From positions 66,913 through 130,912 of the forward strand of contig JBBSMQ010000010.1 of NCBI GenBank assembly GCA_038233075.1: DNA of 64,000 bases. The letters are read 5' to 3'. A program made the translations under genes and the position numbers. The stretch comes from Iamia sp038233075. Its GTDB lineage: Bacteria; Actinomycetota; Acidimicrobiia; Acidimicrobiales; Iamiaceae. Positions 34,367-43,492 of the stretch are shown here, in pieces; position 1 is the stretch's first letter; the number at the start of each line of letters is the position of its first letter. Under the pieces are notes generated by a model that was given only the letters and a program-made list of their open reading frames with translations, was not told the origin of the DNA and did not search any database.

Positions 34367-36433
34367 GTGCTCGAGATCACCTGGCTCATCCCTGCCCTGC
34401 CCCTGGCCGGGTTCCTCGTCCTGCTGGCGGGCGGCCGGCGCCTGGGCGAGCCCCTCGCGGGATGGCTCGCCACCGGCGCGGTGACAGGCTCCTTCCTCGC
34501 CTCGGTGGTGGTGTTCTTCGGCCTCCAGGCCGAGGGCGAGGACGGGCGGACCTTCGTCCAGACCCTCTACGAGTGGGTCCCGGCCGGTGGGTTCTCCGTC
34601 GACGTCGGCTTCCTGGCCGACCCGCTCTCGATCACCATGTGCCTGTTCGTCACCGGCGTCGGCGCCCTCATCCACCTCTACTCCATCGGCTACATGCACG
34701 GGGACCCGGGCTTCACCCGCTTCTTCGTCTACCTGAACCTGTTCGTGTTCTCGATGCTGATGCTGGTCCTGGGCGACAACCTCCTGCTCACCTTCCTGGG
34801 GTGGGAGGGCGTGGGCGCCTGCTCGTACTTCCTCGTCTCGTTCTGGCACACCTACGACGCCAACGCCTCGGCCGGGAAGAAGGCCTTCGTCACCAACCGG
34901 ATCGGTGACTGGGGCTACATGGTCGCCATGTTCCTGACCTTCACGGCCCTGGGGTCGATCACCTACACCGACATCTTCCGCGGCGCCGGCGGCCTGGCCA
35001 CCACCACCGCCACCGGCATCACCGTCCTGCTGCTCGTCGCCGCCGTGGGCAAGTCGGCCCAGCTGCCCCTGTTCGTGTGGCTGCCCGACGCCATGGCCGG
35101 TCCGACGCCGGTGTCGGCCCTCATCCACGCCGCCACCATGGTCACCTCCGGCGTCTACCTGCTGGTGCGCATGAACCCGGTCCTGGCCCAGGCCGCGGAC
35201 TGGGCCCCCATCCTCATCGCCGGGGTCGGCGGGGTGACGGCGCTGTTCGCGGCCTCCATCGCCGTGGCCCAGACCGACATCAAGCGGGTGTTGGCCTACT
35301 CGACGGTGTCCCAGCTGGGCTACCTGTTCCTCGCCATCGGCTCGGGTGCCTACGTCGCCGCCGTCTTCCACATGGTGACCCACGCCGTGTTCAAGGCCCT
35401 GCTGTTCCTGGGCTCGGGATCGGTCATCCACGGCATGGGCGACGAGCAGGACATGCGACGCATGGGCGCCCTCCGCAAGCTCATGCCCATCACCGCCGGC
35501 GCCTTCATCGTCGGCTGGCTCGCCATCGCCGGGGTCCCGCCGTTCTCCGGCTTCTGGTCCAAGGACGAGATCCTGCTCTTCGCCTGGGAGGAGAGCCCCG
35601 TGCTCTGGGCCCTCGGCTTCGTGACCGCGATCCTCACCGCCTTCTACATGAGCCGCCAGGTGTTCCTCACCTTCTTCGGGGAGGCCCACTGGGACCGTCC
35701 GCTGGAGGAGGCCGTCCCCGAGCTGGCTCGTCAGCGCGGCCTGCGCCCCGCCACCGTCAGCGGCGGCGACGAGCCGATGACCGACGACGACACCGACGAG
35801 GGGCCGGCCGAGGAGACCGACTCGTCCGAGGTGGAGAACATCTACGAGCGCGGCCACGTCCCGCACGGCGTGGGGCCGCGGGAGGCGATCCAGCCCCACG
35901 AGTCGAGCTGGTTGATGACGTTGCCGCTGGTGGCCCTGGCCGTCCTGGCTCTGGTCGCTGGTGTCGTCCAGCTGCCCTTCAGCGAGGACACCAAGCTCCT
36001 CGAGCACTGGCTGGAGCCGGTGGTGGCGCCCGACGAGGCCGTGCTCGATGTGGCCGGGAGCCTGCAGCTCGGCCTCGCCGTCGTGGCCGTGGTCGGCGGT
36101 CTCATCGGCATCGCCGCCGCCGTGTCGCTCTATCTGCGCCGGCGTCGGTCCGAGCAACCGGCGGTGCCTCGTGTCCTGGCGCGGGGCTGGTACTACGACT
36201 CGAGCCTCGCCGCCTTCATGGGCGGTCCGGGGCGCAAGGGCTTCGAGGCCACGGCCTGGTTCGACCGCCACATCATCGACGGGGCCGTGAACGGCGTGGC
36301 CACCCTCATCCGGGGGACCGGCGGCGAGGTCCGCCGCACCCAGTCCGGGTTCGTCCGGGCCTACGCCGGCATCGTGACCGGCGGTGCCATCGTCGCCGTC
36401 CTCGTCCTCGTCCTGCGCGGTGTCGTCCTGTGA
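34367..36433 (+). CDS. nuoL: NADH-quinone oxidoreductase subunit L, operon 1
   Basis: NuoL is the distal antiporter-like subunit with the long lateral helix. The helix 7-8 signature KSAQLPLFVWLPDAMAGPTP followed by VSALIHAATMVTSGVY is canonical, with the channel Lys and His present. The 688-residue protein has an acidic cytoplasmic insertion near residues 465-490 (MTDDDTDEGPAEETDSSEVE). GTG is used. The stop overlaps nuoM by GTGA. Confidence 0.96.
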   Translation: MLEITWLIPALPLAGFLVLLAGGRRLGEPLAGWLATGAVTGSFLASVVVFFGLQAEGEDGRTFVQTLYEWVPAGGFSVDVGFLADPLSITMCLFVTGVGALIHLYSIGYMHGDPGFTRFFVYLNLFVFSMLMLVLGDNLLLTFLGWEGVGACSYFLVSFWHTYDANASAGKKAFVTNRIGDWGYMVAMFLTFTALGSITYTDIFRGAGGLATTTATGITVLLLVAAVGKSAQLPLFVWLPDAMAGPTPVSALIHAATMVTSGVYLLVRMNPVLAQAADWAPILIAGVGGVTALFAASIAVAQTDIKRVLAYSTVSQLGYLFLAIGSGAYVAAVFHMVTHAVFKALLFLGSGSVIHGMGDEQDMRRMGALRKLMPITAGAFIVGWLAIAGVPPFSGFWSKDEILLFAWEESPVLWALGFVTAILTAFYMSRQVFLTFFGEAHWDRPLEEAVPELARQRGLRPATVSGGDEPMTDDDTDEGPAEETDSSEVENIYERGHVPHGVGPREAIQPHESSWLMTLPLVALAVLALVAGVVQLPFSEDTKLLEHWLEPVVAPDEAVLDVAGSLQLGLAVVAVVGGLIGIAAAVSLYLRRRRSEQPAVPRVLARGWYYDSSLAAFMGGPGRKGFEATAWFDRHIIDGAVNGVATLIRGTGGEVRRTQSGFVRAYAGIVTGGAIVAVLVLVLRGVVL

Positions 36434-38040
36434 CCGCGTTCCCACTGCTGTCGGCCACGATCATCCTGCCCGCGCTGGGCGCCCTGGCCGTGGCCCTGGT
36501 GTCGAAGCGCCGGCCCGAGCTGTGCCGGGTCGTCGCCCTCGCCGTCTCGGTGGTCACCGGCGCCCTCACCATCGCGACGCTGGTGTCCTTCGACGCCGGC
36601 GTGGCCGGCTTCCAGATGGTCGAGAAGACGACCTGGATCTCCGATCTCGGCATCTCCTGGCACCTGGGCGTCGACGGCATCTCCATCTTCCTGCTGGTGA
36701 TGACCGGCATCCTGTTCCCCATCGCGATCGTCGGGGCGCCCGCCCACCACGACGAGAAGCCGTTCCTCGCCTGGCTGCTCCTGCTGGAGGCCGGCTGCCT
36801 GGGCGTGTTCCTCGCCCTGGACCTCTTCGTGTTCTTCGTGATGTTCGAGATCGTGCTGGTGCCGATGTACTTCCTCATCAGCGGGTGGGGCTACGCCGAG
36901 CGGCGCTACGCGGCGATGAAGTTCTTCCTGTACACGATGTTCGGGTCGGCGTTCATGCTGGTCGGTCTCATCGCCACCGCCGTTCTCCACGGCCGGGCCA
37001 CCGGCGAGATCACCTTCGACCTGGTCACCATCGCCAACGACCAGGGGGCCATCGCTACCACGTCGGCTCGCTGGCTGTTCCTCGCCTTCGCCATCGCCTT
37101 CGCCATCAAGGTGCCGATCTTCCCCGTTCACACCTGGCTGCCCGACGCTCACACCCAGGCCCCGACGGCCGGCTCGGTGATCCTGGCCGGGGTGATGCTG
37201 AAGCTGGGCACCTACGGCTTCCTGCGCTTCGGGCTCTACCTGTTCCCGGAGGCATCAGCCTGGTTCGCGCCGGTGATGATCACCCTCGGCACCATCGGGA
37301 TCCTCTACGGCGCGGTGGTGGCGACCATGCAACGCGACCTCAAGCGCCTCGTCGCCTACTCGTCGGTGGCCCACCTGGGCTTCATCGTGCTGGGCACGTT
37401 CTCGCTCACTACTCAGGGCCTCGAGGGCGGGGTGCTGCAGATGGTCAACCACGGCATCACCACCGGCGGCCTGTTCCTCCTGGTCGGCATGATCTCGGAC
37501 CGCCGCCACACCCGTGAGATCGCCCACCTCAAGGGCCTCCAGAGGGTGGCTCCGGTGTTCGCCGGCGTGTTCACCGTGGTGATGCTGGCCTCCATCGGCC
37601 TGCCCGGGCTCAACGGGTTCGTGGGTGAGTTCCTCATCCTGCTGGGCAGCTTCACCACGGACCGCTGGTGGTCGGTCGCGGCGGCGTCGGGCGTGATCCT
37701 CGCCGCCCTGTACCTGTTGTGGGCCTACCAGCGGACCTTCCACGGCCAGCCCGACGCCGACAACGAGGGCTTCGCCGAGATGCACCTGCGCGAGGGCCTG
37801 GTCATGGCGCCGCTGCTCGCCCTCATCGTGTTCCTCGGCGTCTACCCCAAGCCCGTGCTCGACCGGATCGAGCCGTCGGTCGCGGCCCTCGTCGCCCACG
37901 TCGAGGACCGCTCGGACCACCAGGAGCCCCAGGTCGACAAGACCGGCCCCGGGGCGCGCCAGACCACCTACGCCGAGGGTGAGCGGGTGCGCGAGGAGCA
38001 GGAGGCCGAGGGCGGATCCTCCGAGGAGGACGGGGGATGA
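36430..38040 (+). CDS. nuoM: NADH-quinone oxidoreductase subunit M, operon 1
   Basis: NuoM is an antiporter-like proton pump subunit. The 536-residue protein shows FEIVLVPMYFLISGWG with the conserved Glu near residue 140 and KVPIFPVHTWLPDAHTQAPT near 225. The C-terminal 55 residues are hydrophilic and charged. GTG at 36430 overlaps the nuoL stop; upstream in-frame codons belong to the nuoL region. A 100-base gap precedes nuoN. Confidence 0.96.
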   Translation: MTAFPLLSATIILPALGALAVALVSKRRPELCRVVALAVSVVTGALTIATLVSFDAGVAGFQMVEKTTWISDLGISWHLGVDGISIFLLVMTGILFPIAIVGAPAHHDEKPFLAWLLLLEAGCLGVFLALDLFVFFVMFEIVLVPMYFLISGWGYAERRYAAMKFFLYTMFGSAFMLVGLIATAVLHGRATGEITFDLVTIANDQGAIATTSARWLFLAFAIAFAIKVPIFPVHTWLPDAHTQAPTAGSVILAGVMLKLGTYGFLRFGLYLFPEASAWFAPVMITLGTIGILYGAVVATMQRDLKRLVAYSSVAHLGFIVLGTFSLTTQGLEGGVLQMVNHGITTGGLFLLVGMISDRRHTREIAHLKGLQRVAPVFAGVFTVVMLASIGLPGLNGFVGEFLILLGSFTTDRWWSVAAASGVILAALYLLWAYQRTFHGQPDADNEGFAEMHLREGLVMAPLLALIVFLGVYPKPVLDRIEPSVAALVAHVEDRSDHQEPQVDKTGPGARQTTYAEGERVREEQEAEGGSSEEDGG

Positions 38041-38140
38041 CCGAGCGACCCCTCCCTTCCCCCGAACCAGTGACCCGGCGCGCCCCTGGAGGGTCGCGAA
38101 CGATCGCTGCGACCGGCGTCAACGATGTGACGGTGCGCTG

Positions 38141-39736
38141 ATGAGCCTGCTCGCTCTGCTGGCCCAGGTCGAGACCCTCGACACCCCTGGCATCGCGTGG
38201 GGCGCGCTGTCGCCGTTCCTGATCCTCGTCGGTGGGGCCACCCTGCTCCTCGGCGCCGGCGGCCTGCTGCCCCGCCGCTCCAAGGTGGGCTGGCCGGCAC
38301 TGGTCACGGTGACCGCCGCCGCCGCCGCCATCGTGGCCTGCGTGCTGCTCTGGCGCGACCTGCCCGACACCGGGGCCCGGACCGTGGTGTCAGGTGCCTA
38401 CGCGGTCGACGGATTCTCGTTGTTCCTCATCGTGGTCGTCGCCGCCGGGGTGATCATCGCCAGCCTCCTCACCGATGGCTACCTGCGCCGGGAGGACCTG
38501 GAGGGACCTGAGCCCTACATCCTCTACCTGGTGTCGGGCGCGGGTGGGATCATCATGGCCTCGGCCACCGACCTCATCGTGCTCTTCCTCGGTCTCGAGG
38601 TGCTGTCCATCGCCGCCTACGTGCTGGCCGGGCTGCATCGACGGCGGATCCGCTCCGGTGAGGCGGCCATCAAGTACTTCGTCCTGGGTGGGTTCTCCTC
38701 GGCCTTCTTCCTCTACGGCATCGCCCTGATCTACGGCGCCACCGGGTCCACCAACATGGTCCGCATCGCCGACTTCCTGGCCGCCAACCGCCTCACCGAC
38801 GAGGGCCTGCTGCTGGCCGGCATGGGACTCCTGCTGGTGGGCTTCGGCTTCAAGGTGGCCGCCGTCCCGTTCCACACCTGGACCCCCGACGTGTACCAGG
38901 GCTCACCCACACCGGTGGTGTCGTTCATGGCCTCGTCGGTGAAGGCAGCGGGGTTCGCGGGGCTGCTCCGGGTCATGGTGGTCACCTTCTCCACCCACCG
39001 GCTGGACTGGCAACCCCTCGTCTACGGCCTGGCCACGGCCAGCCTGTTGGTGGGCGCCGTCCTGGCCGTGGTCCAGACCGACGTGAAGCGGATGATGGCC
39101 TACTCGTCCATCAACCACGCCGGGTTCATGCTGATCGGCGTCGCCGCCGGCACCATCGACGGGATCACCGCCACGCTGTTCTACCTGGCCACCTACACCA
39201 TCCTCATCGGTGGCACCTTCGCGGTCATCACCGTGGTGGGCCGGCGGGGCGATGGGCACCACTCCCTCGCCGACTACAACGGCCTGGCCCGGCGGGAGCC
39301 GCTGTTGGCCTTCGCCCTCACCGTGTGCCTGCTGGCTCAGGCCGGAACCCCGCTCACCTCGGGTTTCCTGGCCAAGTTCTACGCCGTCAGCGCCGTCGTC
39401 GATGCCGGGTCGTTCTGGCTGGGCCTGGTGGCCATGCTCTCGGCGGTCATCTCCGCCTTCCTCTACCTGCGCATCGTGCTCACCATGTACGGCGGGACGG
39501 CCGACGAGGAGGCCGGCACCGAGGCGGCCGAGGCCGAAGGAGCCGTGGTCCGCCGCCTGCGGATGCCGCTGGCCACCAAGGTCACCGTGGCCTTGGCGGT
39601 GGTGGCCACCATCGCCATCGGCATCATCCCCGACCCGCTCACCAAGGTGGCCCGCGACGCCACCCCCTCCCTCGTGGCCGACCAGCCCGATCCCGCCGCC
39701 GCCGACCCCACCGCCCCCGACGCCGGGGGCCCCTGA
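38141..39736 (+). CDS. nuoN: NADH-quinone oxidoreductase subunit N, operon 1
   Basis: NuoN is the third antiporter-like subunit, ending the operon. The 531-residue protein has the usual 14 helices, with FLGLEVLSIAAYVLAG near residue 150 carrying the conserved Glu and KVAAVPFHTWTPDVYQGSPT near 245. ATG at 38141 is chosen because the hydrophobic N-terminus begins there; the preceding 100 bases look non-coding. After the stop the next features are on the other strand. Confidence 0.96.
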   Translation: MSLLALLAQVETLDTPGIAWGALSPFLILVGGATLLLGAGGLLPRRSKVGWPALVTVTAAAAAIVACVLLWRDLPDTGARTVVSGAYAVDGFSLFLIVVVAAGVIIASLLTDGYLRREDLEGPEPYILYLVSGAGGIIMASATDLIVLFLGLEVLSIAAYVLAGLHRRRIRSGEAAIKYFVLGGFSSAFFLYGIALIYGATGSTNMVRIADFLAANRLTDEGLLLAGMGLLLVGFGFKVAAVPFHTWTPDVYQGSPTPVVSFMASSVKAAGFAGLLRVMVVTFSTHRLDWQPLVYGLATASLLVGAVLAVVQTDVKRMMAYSSINHAGFMLIGVAAGTIDGITATLFYLATYTILIGGTFAVITVVGRRGDGHHSLADYNGLARREPLLAFALTVCLLAQAGTPLTSGFLAKFYAVSAVVDAGSFWLGLVAMLSAVISAFLYLRIVLTMYGGTADEEAGTEAAEAEGAVVRRLRMPLATKVTVALAVVATIAIGIIPDPLTKVARDATPSLVADQPDPAAADPTAPDAGGP

Positions 39737-39842
39737 GGGCAGCTCCCGCTCTGACCGATCCGGTCGGCGTCGTCGAGGTCGTCGGTCGTGGCCGCGACGC
39801 GGGGCCCCACCGTTCGAGAGAGACTCGTCCCGGTCGTCGTGA

Positions 39843-40336
39843 TCAGATGGGGAACCGGTGGCGGATCCAGTCGGCCATGACGGGATCGGTGACCTCGTAG
39901 GTGCCGTTGCGCTCGACGAGGTCACCGACATCGACCAGACGAGCGCGCGCGCCGGTCGCGGTGCCGGCCGGCAGGGCCAGCACGTCGGCCGCGCGGCCGT
40001 AGATGGACTCGCCGGAGGACAGGATGCGGAGCACGGCCTTCTCGCCGCCCTCAAAGCGGGCAAAGAGATGCTCCATCCCCGAGCTCGTCGATCGTCGCAC
40101 CGCATCGAGGGCGTCGGCCCACAGCTCGGGGCTGGCGAGAGCACCCGGCTCGGCGTGCACCCAAGCCGCATCGGCCAGCTCCATGGTGCGGTGGGGATGA
40201 CCACGGGCGAAGGCGTGGATGGACGATGGAAGGGTACCCGGATCGCGCCGAGGCTGATCGACAGGCTGGTCGCCGCCTTCTCGGCTGCGGCGGCGAAGAC
40301 CCCGCTGGTCGAGGCCAGGGCATCGTCGAGTCGCAC
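39843..40336 (-). pseudogene. Remnant of an AAA/STAND-type ATPase gene
   Basis: The downstream part reads IHAFARGHPHRTMELADAAW, then FEGGEKAVLRILSSGESIYG and EVTDPVMADWIRHRFPI before the stop. This is the C-terminal helix and winged-helix region of a family of ATP-binding proteins. The upstream part, in another frame, reads ALASTSGVFAAAAEKAATSL, which in relatives lies much nearer the P-loop. The two pieces meet near 40225 without the intervening ATPase core, so the gene has an internal deletion and frameshift. There is no P-loop and no obvious start. It lies 12 bases downstream of the P450 gene. Confidence 0.6.
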
Positions 40337-40348
40337 GGCGATGTCCGT

Positions 40349-41695
40349 CTACGCCGCGGGTCGAGCCTCGACGGTGAGGGGGACACCCCCCTGGGGGCTG
40401 AAGGTGGCCGTGCCCACGCCCCTCGTCTCGGCCCGATCGAGGCGCCAGGACACCCGCTGGGCCAGGCGCACGGCGAGGACCTGCAGCTCGAGGGTGGCCA
40501 GGGCGAAGCCGATGCACTTGCGGTAGCCACCCCCGAAGGGCACGAAGCTGTAGGGCTCGGGCTCGCCCGTGGCCCACCGCTCGGGTCGGAAGCGCTCGGG
40601 ATCGCCCCAGACGTCGGGGAGGCGGTGGGTGATGTAGGGGCTGTAGAGCACCAGGGATCCGCCCGGGACCCGGTGGCCCAGCAGCTCGAAGTCGGCGACG
40701 GCCCGCCGACCGGCCACCGCTCCGGAGGGCCACAGCCGCAGCGTCTCGCGCACCGTGGCGTCGACGAGGGGCATGGCCCGCAGGTCCTCGACCGTCGGGG
40801 CCCGGTCGCCGATGGCGTCGCGGACCTGGGTGCGCAGGGCGACCAACGCCTCGGGGTGGGAGCCGAGGGCGTGCACCAGCCACGCCGCCGCCGAGGAGGT
40901 GGTGTGGTAGCCGGCGGCGATGAGGCTGCGGATCTGGTCGCACAGCTCGGCATCGTCGAGGGGGGTGTCGGTGCCCTCGGCCTCTTCGGCCCCCACCAGC
41001 AGGGCCGACAGGGTGTCGGCGCTGGCCTCGGCGTCGACGCCGTCGGCCCGGCGCCGAGCGATCTCGGCCCGGATCAGCTCGTCGACCGCCCGGGCTGCAG
41101 CCCGCGCCTTCCCGTAGCCGTTCCACCGGAGGTCGATGTCGAGCCGAGCCGCCGGCGACCGCTGCACGTACTGGAGGGCCGGCTCCAGCCGGTCGCCGAT
41201 CTCGTCGGCCAGATCGCCCAACCGGTGACCGACCAGAGCCCGCACCACGATCCGGCGGATGGCCTGCTGCAGGTCGGTGTGGGCATCGAGGTGGCGGCCG
41301 GGGGTCCATCCGTCGAGCGTTCGGTCCACCTCGGCCACGATGAGCTCGAGGTGGGCGTTGACGCGCGCCATGGAGAAGGCGGGCTGGACCAGCCGGCGCC
41401 GACGGCGATGTGCGTCCCCGTCCGACAGCACCAGCGCGGTCGGTCCGTCGACCACCTCGAGGAGGCGGAAGGCCTCCTTCCAGGTGAAGTTGGCCGGGTC
41501 GTCGGCCAGGACGTAGCGGTTGGCCTCAGGCCCGAAGAGGCACACCACCCGCATCGGGAACCGGTAGCCGACCTCGACCACCGGTCCGTGGGTGCGGTGG
41601 AGGTGCTCCAGGACGGCGGCGACGTCGTTGATGCGGGCGGCGAGGCCCAGGTGCTCGACCGCGCCAGGCCGAGGGAGCGGGGCACGGGCGACCAC
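40349..41695 (-). CDS. Cytochrome P450
   Basis: This is a soluble heme monooxygenase of 448 residues. The I-helix oxygen-activation motif is AAGYHTTSS near residue 265, the K-helix ExxR is ETLRLWP near 318, and the heme-cysteine loop is FVPFGGGYRKCIGFALA near 395. The substrate cannot be predicted, and no ferredoxin or reductase partner is adjacent. It is transcribed divergently from the second nuo operon. The GTG start lies 7 bases after a TAGACC -10 hexamer, so it may be leaderless; GGAGGC immediately before GTG is too close for a normal ribosome site. Confidence 0.95.
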   Translation of the reverse strand: MVARAPLPRPGAVEHLGLAARINDVAAVLEHLHRTHGPVVEVGYRFPMRVVCLFGPEANRYVLADDPANFTWKEAFRLLEVVDGPTALVLSDGDAHRRRRRLVQPAFSMARVNAHLELIVAEVDRTLDGWTPGRHLDAHTDLQQAIRRIVVRALVGHRLGDLADEIGDRLEPALQYVQRSPAARLDIDLRWNGYGKARAAARAVDELIRAEIARRRADGVDAEASADTLSALLVGAEEAEGTDTPLDDAELCDQIRSLIAAGYHTTSSAAAWLVHALGSHPEALVALRTQVRDAIGDRAPTVEDLRAMPLVDATVRETLRLWPSGAVAGRRAVADFELLGHRVPGGSLVLYSPYITHRLPDVWGDPERFRPERWATGEPEPYSFVPFGGGYRKCIGFALATLELQVLAVRLAQRVSWRLDRAETRGVGTATFSPQGGVPLTVEARPAA

Positions 41696-41701
41696 GCCTC
41701 C

Positions 41702-41730
41702 GGTCTAGCCCGCGCACCAGCGCATGGACG
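41702..41730 (-). promoter_or_regulatory. Candidate P450 promoter (leaderless)
   Basis: On the minus strand a TAGACC hexamer (41702-41707) ends 7 bases before the P450 GTG, with a weak -35 candidate CGTCCA (41725-41730) 17 bases further up. The arrangement predicts transcription starting at the start codon. Confidence 0.35.
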
Positions 41731-41790
41731 GCTGACGTGCTGGTGCCTTGGAGGCCGGAGCGCGAGGGACCACGGCGGCGGTGCTCCCCT

Positions 41791-41820
41791 TTGGCCCTCC
41801 AAGAGGCCGATCACTAGATT
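41791..41820 (+). promoter_or_regulatory. Candidate promoter of the second complex I operon
   Basis: TTGGCC (41791-41796) and TAGATT (41815-41820) are separated by 18 bases. The -10 ends 8 bases before the GTG start of nuoA2, and no ribosome site is present, so the mRNA is probably leaderless. Confidence 0.5.
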
Positions 41821-41828
41821 TAGCCGAC

Positions 41829-42194
41829 GTGTCGGACTTCCTCCGCTCCTACCTCACGGTGTTCATCTTCGGGTGCGTCGCCATCGGCCTGGTCGGGGCC
41901 GTGCTGGGCCTGGGCTCGTACCTGCGCCCCAAGAACCCCACCAAGGCCAAGCTGTCCGGCTACGAGAGCGGCGTCGACCCCGTCGGTGAGGGCTGGACCC
42001 AGGCCGAGATCCGCTACTACATCTTCGCCCTGCTGTTCGTGATGTTCGACGTCGAAGCGGTGTTCATCTTCCCTTGGGCCACCCGACTCGAGGCCTACGG
42101 CGCCTTCGGCGTCGTCGAGATGTCGATCTTCATCGCGGTGCTGGCCCTGGGGCTGGTCTACGCCTGGCGCAAGAAGGTGCTGCGATGGATCTGA
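41829..42194 (+). CDS. nuoA: Complex I subunit A, operon 2
   Basis: This second NuoA has 121 residues and three membrane helices, with the loop SGYESGVDPVGEGWTQAEIR and the acidic helix MFDVEAVFIFPWATRL. GTG at 41829 (VSDFLRSYLT) fits the hydrophobic start and lies just after the predicted -10 element; a longer in-frame reading would include the promoter. It opens an 11-gene cluster (ABCDHIJKLMN) without nuoEFG. The loop sequence differs strongly from the first NuoA (CGIVPSREPPE). Confidence 0.93.
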   Translation: MSDFLRSYLTVFIFGCVAIGLVGAVLGLGSYLRPKNPTKAKLSGYESGVDPVGEGWTQAEIRYYIFALLFVMFDVEAVFIFPWATRLEAYGAFGVVEMSIFIAVLALGLVYAWRKKVLRWI

Positions 42195-42228
42195 TCCCTG
42201 TGCCCTCTCGGCTCCCGGCCGTCTGCTG

Positions 42229-42753
42229 ATGGGTCTCATCGAGAGCGGTCGGTCCCCCAAGCCCCTCACGGCGCTGCTGAACATCTCCCGCAAGTACTCG
42301 CTGTGGGTGTACCAGTGGGGGCTCGCCTGCTGCGCCATCGAGATGGGGGCGGCCTTCGCCTCGCCGCGCTTCGACGTGATGCGCCTCGGTGTCATCCCCT
42401 TCCCGGCCTCGCCCCGCCAGGCCGACCTGGTCGTGATCTCGGGCACCGTCACCGACAAGATGGCCCCGGCCATCCGTCGGCTCTACGAGCAGATGCCCGA
42501 CCCCAAGTACGTGATCTCCATGGGGAGCTGCGCCAACTGCGGCGGGCCCTACTGGGACAGCTACTCGGTCACCAAGGGCGTCGACCAGATCATCCCCGTC
42601 GACGTCTACGTGCCGGGCTGTCCCCCGCGCCCCGAAGCCCTGCTCGAGGGCATCGTCTTGCTCCAGGAACGCATCCGCACCGAGGACCCAGCCGAGCGCT
42701 GGCGCGGCGAGCCCATCCACGTCGGAGGCGGGGAGCCGGCCCATGTCGGCTGA
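42229..42753 (+). CDS. nuoB: Complex I subunit B, operon 2
   Basis: This NuoB of 174 residues keeps all N2 ligands: GLACCAIEMG near residue 33, GSCANCGGPYWDSY near 100 and PGCPPRPE near 132. The additional Cys in ANCGG is the classical form, unlike the first copy. The start is ATG, 34 bases after nuoA2. The stop lies inside nuoC2, which overlaps by 11 bases. Confidence 0.95.
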   Translation: MGLIESGRSPKPLTALLNISRKYSLWVYQWGLACCAIEMGAAFASPRFDVMRLGVIPFPASPRQADLVVISGTVTDKMAPAIRRLYEQMPDPKYVISMGSCANCGGPYWDSYSVTKGVDQIIPVDVYVPGCPPRPEALLEGIVLLQERIRTEDPAERWRGEPIHVGGGEPAHVG

Positions 42754-43492
42754 CACCGAGGCCGAAGCGAGCGAGGAAGAGGTTCAGTCCGAGGCCGAGG
42801 CGCCCGAGGAGGAGACGGCCGAGGCGCTCGAGCCCGACCCGGTGCGCGAGGCGTTGCGCGACCGCCTGGGCGCGGAGCTGGGCGAGGCCCTGGTCGCCAC
42901 CGACCTGGCCTCCGGCGTCCAGCTCACCGTGCGGGTGACCGCTGAGGCGTGGCGCACCGCCGGCCTCGTGGTCCGCGACCAGCTGGGCTGTCGTTGGTTC
43001 GACTTCCTCTCCGCCATCGACTGGCTGCCCTCGCCCTACGGTCGCTACGAGGACGACGGCATGACGCCGCCGAGCGACCCCGACACCGAGATCGAGACGG
43101 GGATCGCCGGCGGCGAGACCCGCTTCCAGGTGTTCGCCCGGGTCGTCGACACCGCCGCCCACACCGACGTCATCCTCAAGACCGACGTGCCCGACGACAC
43201 CCTCACCGTTCCCTCGTGGGTGACGGTCTACGACGGGGCCGACTGGCACGAGCGCGAGACCTGGGAGATGTTCGGCATCTCCTTCGACGGCCACCCGGCC
43301 CTGCGCAACATCTACCTGCCCAGCGACTTCGAGGGGAACCCCCTCCGCAAGGACTTCCCCCTCATCGCCCGCATCGTCAAGCCCTGGCCCGGCATCATCG
43401 ACGTCGAGCCCATGCCCGCCGAGGACGAGGAGGCGGCCCCCGACGAGGCGGCGTCGAAGGAGTCCGCCCCCGAGGAGGGAGAGTCCTCATGA
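42743..43492 (+). CDS. nuoC: Complex I subunit C, operon 2, with acidic ends
   Basis: The core is a 30-kDa-type subunit with WHERETWEMFGISFDGHPAL and NPLRKDFPL near residues 160-200. The first 33 residues and the last 35 are mostly Glu, Ala and Asp, giving 249 residues. ATG at 42743 overlaps nuoB2; a start further in cannot be excluded. The stop overlaps nuoD2 by ATGA. Confidence 0.93.
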   Translation: MSADTEAEASEEEVQSEAEAPEEETAEALEPDPVREALRDRLGAELGEALVATDLASGVQLTVRVTAEAWRTAGLVVRDQLGCRWFDFLSAIDWLPSPYGRYEDDGMTPPSDPDTEIETGIAGGETRFQVFARVVDTAAHTDVILKTDVPDDTLTVPSWVTVYDGADWHERETWEMFGISFDGHPALRNIYLPSDFEGNPLRKDFPLIARIVKPWPGIIDVEPMPAEDEEAAPDEAASKESAPEEGESS

